A stretch of 5,826 nucleotides of DNA from Bathymodiolus azoricus thioautotrophic gill symbiont. Its GTDB lineage: Bacteria; Pseudomonadota; Gammaproteobacteria; PS1; Pseudothioglobaceae. The DNA lies in NCBI RefSeq assembly GCF_001298715.1, contig NZ_CDSC02000404.1, forward strand, positions 1 to 5,826, read 5' to 3'. A program made the translations under genes and the position numbers. Below are positions 5,436 to 5,826 of this stretch, piece by piece. Each line of letters opens with the position of its first letter. The stretch's first letter is position 1. The notes under the pieces were generated by a model. The model searched no databases and had not been told where the DNA came from. It saw only the letters and a list, made by a program, of their open reading frames with translations.

Positions 5436-5826
5436 ATGAGTAAAGAAGCATTCGAAACTAATTGCGGTACTAATTCAGAGCCTTTTGCCTTGCAAAATTT
5501 AGGCAACATTATGGAGCCTGAGTTTAGTGAAAATTGTATTTTAATTATCGACCCTGGTATGCGAATCCACAACCGCGCCTACGCCGTAGTACGCTATGCC
5601 AATGAACTATATTTCCGTCAATATATTGAACGAGGCGACAAAAAATTCTTAGTTCCACTTAGCACTCAGCACGATGAAATTGAACTCAAAGGCGATTTTG
5701 AAATGGTCGGCTGTGTGGTACAACAAAAACAACGCAAGCAAAAATCTTTGCATTATTACCATTTAAACCCTGAAACCAAAGAGATGGATTTCACCATCTC
5801 TGGTAAGGAAAAAACAAAGGAAGGCA
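5436..5826 (+). CDS. LexA/S24 peptidase-like protein, catalytic residues replaced (partial, 3' end cut)
   Basis: The gene begins one base after the mutM stop and leaves the window after 130 codons without a stop. The stretch EPFALQNLGNIMEPEF, then ILIIDPG, AYAVVRYANELYFRQY, LVPLS and MVGCVVQQ follows the order of the C-terminal domain of LexA and other S24 serine peptidases. There is no N-terminal helix-turn-helix; the domain begins almost at once, so it is not a LexA repressor. The usual GDSM is GNIM here, placing Ile25 where the nucleophile Ser is expected. The general-base Lys position appears to be Arg61 (YFRQ). A self-cleaving peptidase is therefore unlikely. The visible C-terminus is rich in Lys and Gln. 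I recall stand-alone S24-like proteins with FRQ in related bacteria; their function is not known to me. Co-transcription with mutM is likely, although the ribosome site is weak. Confidence 0.72.
   Translation, partial: MSKEAFETNCGTNSEPFALQNLGNIMEPEFSENCILIIDPGMRIHNRAYAVVRYANELYFRQYIERGDKKFLVPLSTQHDEIELKGDFEMVGCVVQQKQRKQKSLHYYHLNPETKEMDFTISGKEKTKEG

Noticed and set aside
5315..5572. 85-codon minus-strand frame across the mutM/S24-like junction
   Set aside because: It is antisense to two well-supported genes, with no motif and no ribosome site of note.

Overview
The window looks like an ordinary chromosomal core region of an AT-rich gammaproteobacterium. The clues are the long, cysteine-bearing form of TrpRS, an E. 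coli-sized MutM, YgfZ, a type III pantothenate kinase and an NhaD antiporter. Compact proteins, overlapping genes and NhaD would fit a marine or symbiotic sulfur oxidiser of the SUP05/Thioglobaceae kind. That placement rests on recalled family resemblance, not on a search.

Layout. From about 3830 down to 22, four minus-strand genes form one tightly packed unit transcribed right to left: ygfZ (Fe-S protein maintenance), nhaD (Na+/H+ antiporter), coaX (first step of CoA synthesis) and trpS (tryptophanyl-tRNA synthetase). Adjacent genes overlap by 4, 1 and 11 bases. A perfect TATAAT sits directly before the ygfZ start. After trpS, a GAGGA motif at the window edge suggests another minus-strand gene follows. 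Upstream of ygfZ lies an intrinsic terminator (3849-3876), which ends a single minus-strand gene for a small membrane protein of the PuuD N-terminal (DUF989-like) family (3961-4548). A 76-base divergent promoter region separates that gene from a plus-strand pair: mutM (8-oxoguanine DNA glycosylase) and, one base later, a LexA/S24-peptidase-like gene that leaves the window unfinished.

How the genes work together. They are mostly housekeeping functions: cofactor synthesis, ion homeostasis, tRNA charging and oxidative DNA repair. One possible thread is iron-sulfur chemistry. YgfZ supports Fe-S enzymes, and the TrpRS at the other end of the same operon carries a four-cysteine pattern very close to the [4Fe-4S] site known in Thermotoga TrpRS.

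I found no mobile element, CRISPR array, RNA gene or clear new multi-gene system. The points most worth a second look are the S24-like protein with both catalytic positions replaced, the YgfZ that lacks a central segment, the probable leaderless start of the ygfZ operon, and the Fe-S site in TrpRS.
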